The notes beneath the pieces were generated by a model that had not been told where the DNA came from, searched no databases, and saw nothing but the letters and a program-made list of their open reading frames with translations. A stretch of 64,000 nt of DNA from Phoronis australis (lineage: Eukaryota > Phoronida > Phoronidae), in the NCBI GenBank assembly GCA_002633005.1, contig NMRA01000091.1:479267-543266 (forward strand), read 5' to 3'. The position numbers were made by a program, and so were the translations under genes. Each line of letters opens with the position of its first letter. Position 1 is the stretch's first letter. This document shows, in pieces, positions 61,949-64,000 of this stretch.

Positions 61949-63073
61949 TTTGACTTCATGACTGGTCCTGCTCAGTCACAAATAAACTCATCCTGGCTGT
62001 AGTACGAGCTCATACTCTACCACTGGCCTTGATTTATGCCGCGGCACTTTACTCAGATGTTCTGAAGTGTCCTTAGCATGAATGAATAAAGCCACCAAGC
62101 TTTTGTGATCGCACTTGTTTGATGAGAACTCTCTCAGAAATTACCATCGTTTTTCGTTTTGTCTTAAGAACATGATAGCCTCAAAATGAATCTTTACAAA
62201 TAACAATTCTTACAAATTGTAAACATCAAAGGGATTTATTTCCATTTAAATGACCCCAAATCGTCAAATAAATGATAATGCAAAACAACAAGAGCGTTAC
62301 ATGTACAAGTTTTTTCACATTATGCTCAAACCTAATGACAAAGTTCATCGGATTCAGTTTCGACACTGATCGCGTTATAGGCCTACATTCAGAAAACAAC
62401 TTGTTTTCATTTGAAAGACCTTAGAGTTGATTTTTTATAACAATTTAAAGCACATTTCTTATTCCTAATTTCGTCCAATCTGTCTGTAAAATCTGCTCAT
62501 AATTTCCAGCTTTTGCAAGACAATTTTCACTTAATCTACTCTTTAGCTGAATATTCAAAAAAGTTACATCAAGTTACAAGGTGCAATATGGCAGTAAGAG
62601 GGTCACAAAAACGGCCTCTAAACTTAGCTAGGGAAAGTGGTCTGTGAATTAGATCTCCCCTGTCTAGCACAACGCCGTCAAATTTGAGTAAATGCCAAAT
62701 ACTCATTAGTATACATTGGTTATTGCAGCCACCAAAGTAAAACTTTCAAACTATTTTGTAAATTACTTATTTTTGGTCCTGAAAACATACAATTTTGGAT
62801 CAGACGGCTAACATAAGCAATTGCGGTCTAGTGCTCCGGCGGCGAAATTAGGGGTCATTGAGTGCACAAAATGTTAGTATTTGTTAGGATACCTATCTAT
62901 GTACAAAAAAATGAAGTTGTTTTGAATTTTTATGTATAGACTGATTTTTGAAAATCTCCTTTTTATTTTTTTATTTTTTTTTTGAAAATCTACTGGTTTT
63001 TATATAGACTGCCTCTTAACAAAATCAATATTTGACTTGAACTTTATTGACACTGACCTAGCTGTGTAAACGT
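61949..63073. other. AT-rich stretch, no gene recognised
   Basis: Only short ORFs. Two AATAAA sequences lie near 61980 and 62084. Confidence 0.5.
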
Positions 63074-63328
63074 TTATTTAACCCCATTGTCATGTCGGCC
63101 TACGAGGCCAGCGAGCAGAGTATTTAGGCTTCCTTCATGAATGATTGTTGAGTAATATTCCACTTGTTCCTCATGTGTTGATGCGTGAATTCTGTCTGTC
63201 GCTAAAAGTGTTCCCCATCCGATTACTCGGTGACGAGGCCCGATAGACACAAGCTTAATTTTTCGCAGTGTTTGCCCGGTGTGTTCGGAAGACGCAAGAG
63301 TCTCGAGGAATGCTATTTTTAGTTTCAA
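63074..63328 (-). CDS. Unassigned open frame on the minus strand
   Basis: 84 codons without ATG, containing IGPRHRVIGWGTLLATDRI and IIHEGSLNTLLAGLVGRHDN, ending in TAA. It looks protein-like but no family is recognised. It could be an exon or a fragment of a mobile element. A GC-rich flank (63340-63640) follows. Confidence 0.25.
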   Translation of the reverse strand: MKLKIAFLETLASSEHTGQTLRKIKLVSIGPRHRVIGWGTLLATDRIHASTHEEQVEYYSTIIHEGSLNTLLAGLVGRHDNGVK

Positions 63329-63438
63329 GTGCTTCCCTTGTTATACAAGGCGATATCTCCAGAACTCTTGCTCGCTCTTGCGTTTTCGCCACGACGTTCT
63401 CACATCTGCGACCGAACGCCGGTTGTGAGCGTGCCGTC

Positions 63439-63461
63439 GTATTCTGAACCGTTCAGAATAC
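63439..63461. repeat. Perfect 23-nt palindrome
   Basis: GTATTCTGAAC, central C, GTTCAGAATAC. A second small one (ACACTGTT G AACAGTGT) lies at 63579-63595. Confidence 0.95.
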
Positions 63462-64000
63462 GGCTATAGCCCCCCCAGCCCCCCTGTGCTGCACCATCCA
63501 TAGACAATGGAAGCCGGAGCACTGAAAAAGTGGGGGGCTATAGCCACCCAGCCCCCTATGTTGCGCCGCCCATGACGCACACTGTTGAACAGTGTATTTC
63601 GCGGTGTAACCTTGGCGTTTGAAAATCGCGTGCGTCTTCATTTTTGCTGTGGGTCTAATCTCTAGCTGTACTCGATCGAAACCTGACTTGAAAATTCATT
63701 AATAGAATGTTACACACGAGAATGCATACTAACAAAGAACTTGTAAATTTGTAGACTGATCCACGTTAACCAAGAAGCAGGATGACATGTTAGTTAAATT
63801 AAATTTTGAGTCTTGGACCCTCGGGTCAATTTTTCATAAACAGACTGTTTGACTGTCACTTTTGACAAGCCTGTTAAATATGAACGGTAGCACTATAATC
63901 TGCGAGCATTTGTCAGCAACTTAAATGGGAACAAACCTCTACAAAAATTTGACTCATTTATTGAGGTTCAGTACAAGCACACTCCTTTTCAAGCGCCCAC

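Overview
The window is animal nuclear DNA: AT-rich, with GT-AG introns of 0.3-4 kb and many dispersed and tandem repeats. It holds four recognisable protein genes. The long introns, the class A GPCR, the FTCD and ABCB6 orthologues, short inverted-repeat elements (MITE-like) and apparent high heterozygosity suggest a marine invertebrate, perhaps an invertebrate deuterostome such as a hemichordate or amphioxus. I cannot fix the species from sequence alone. Two runs of N are assembly gaps (49170-49621 and 60641-61246).

Layout. (1) 1-5900: a dispersed repeat carrying CTCF-like motifs (about 311-705) and a decayed non-LTR retrotransposon on the minus strand (1207-3520). (2) 5953-7249, minus: a two-exon rhodopsin-family GPCR of 388 aa. 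(3) 10797-18299, plus: seven exons encoding the cyclodeaminase half of FTCD. The N-terminal formiminotransferase exons were not found. (4) 18300-22990: repeat-rich spacer. (5) 23004-26382, minus: a three-exon, 360-aa protein of the D123/CDC123 ATP-grasp family. (6) 26400-30100: divergent intergenic region with a perfect 61-nt palindrome and a long dispersed repeat. (7) 30179-55521, plus: a complete 18-exon ABCB6 gene, 865 aa after splicing. It includes a tandem copy of exons 15 and 16 on either side of an assembly gap. (8) 55522-64000: a minisatellite, a decayed mariner-like transposase, several terminal-inverted-repeat elements and small unassigned ORFs.

The genes do not form a pathway. FTCD acts in cytosolic folate and histidine catabolism. 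ABCB6 is a membrane ABC half-transporter linked to porphyrin transport. The CDC123-like protein is probably cytosolic and the GPCR sits in the plasma membrane. FTCD and the CDC123-like gene converge, while the CDC123-like gene and ABCB6 diverge across about 3.8 kb.

The most interesting structures are: a repeat family with arrays of motifs matching the CTCF core; a minisatellite that copies the ABCB6 exon-14 splice donor several times; a 30-nt intronic minisatellite in which many unit junctions form a full CRE palindrome; a duplicated exon pair whose reading phases are incompatible with joint splicing; and several inverted-repeat elements that can be defined from this window alone.
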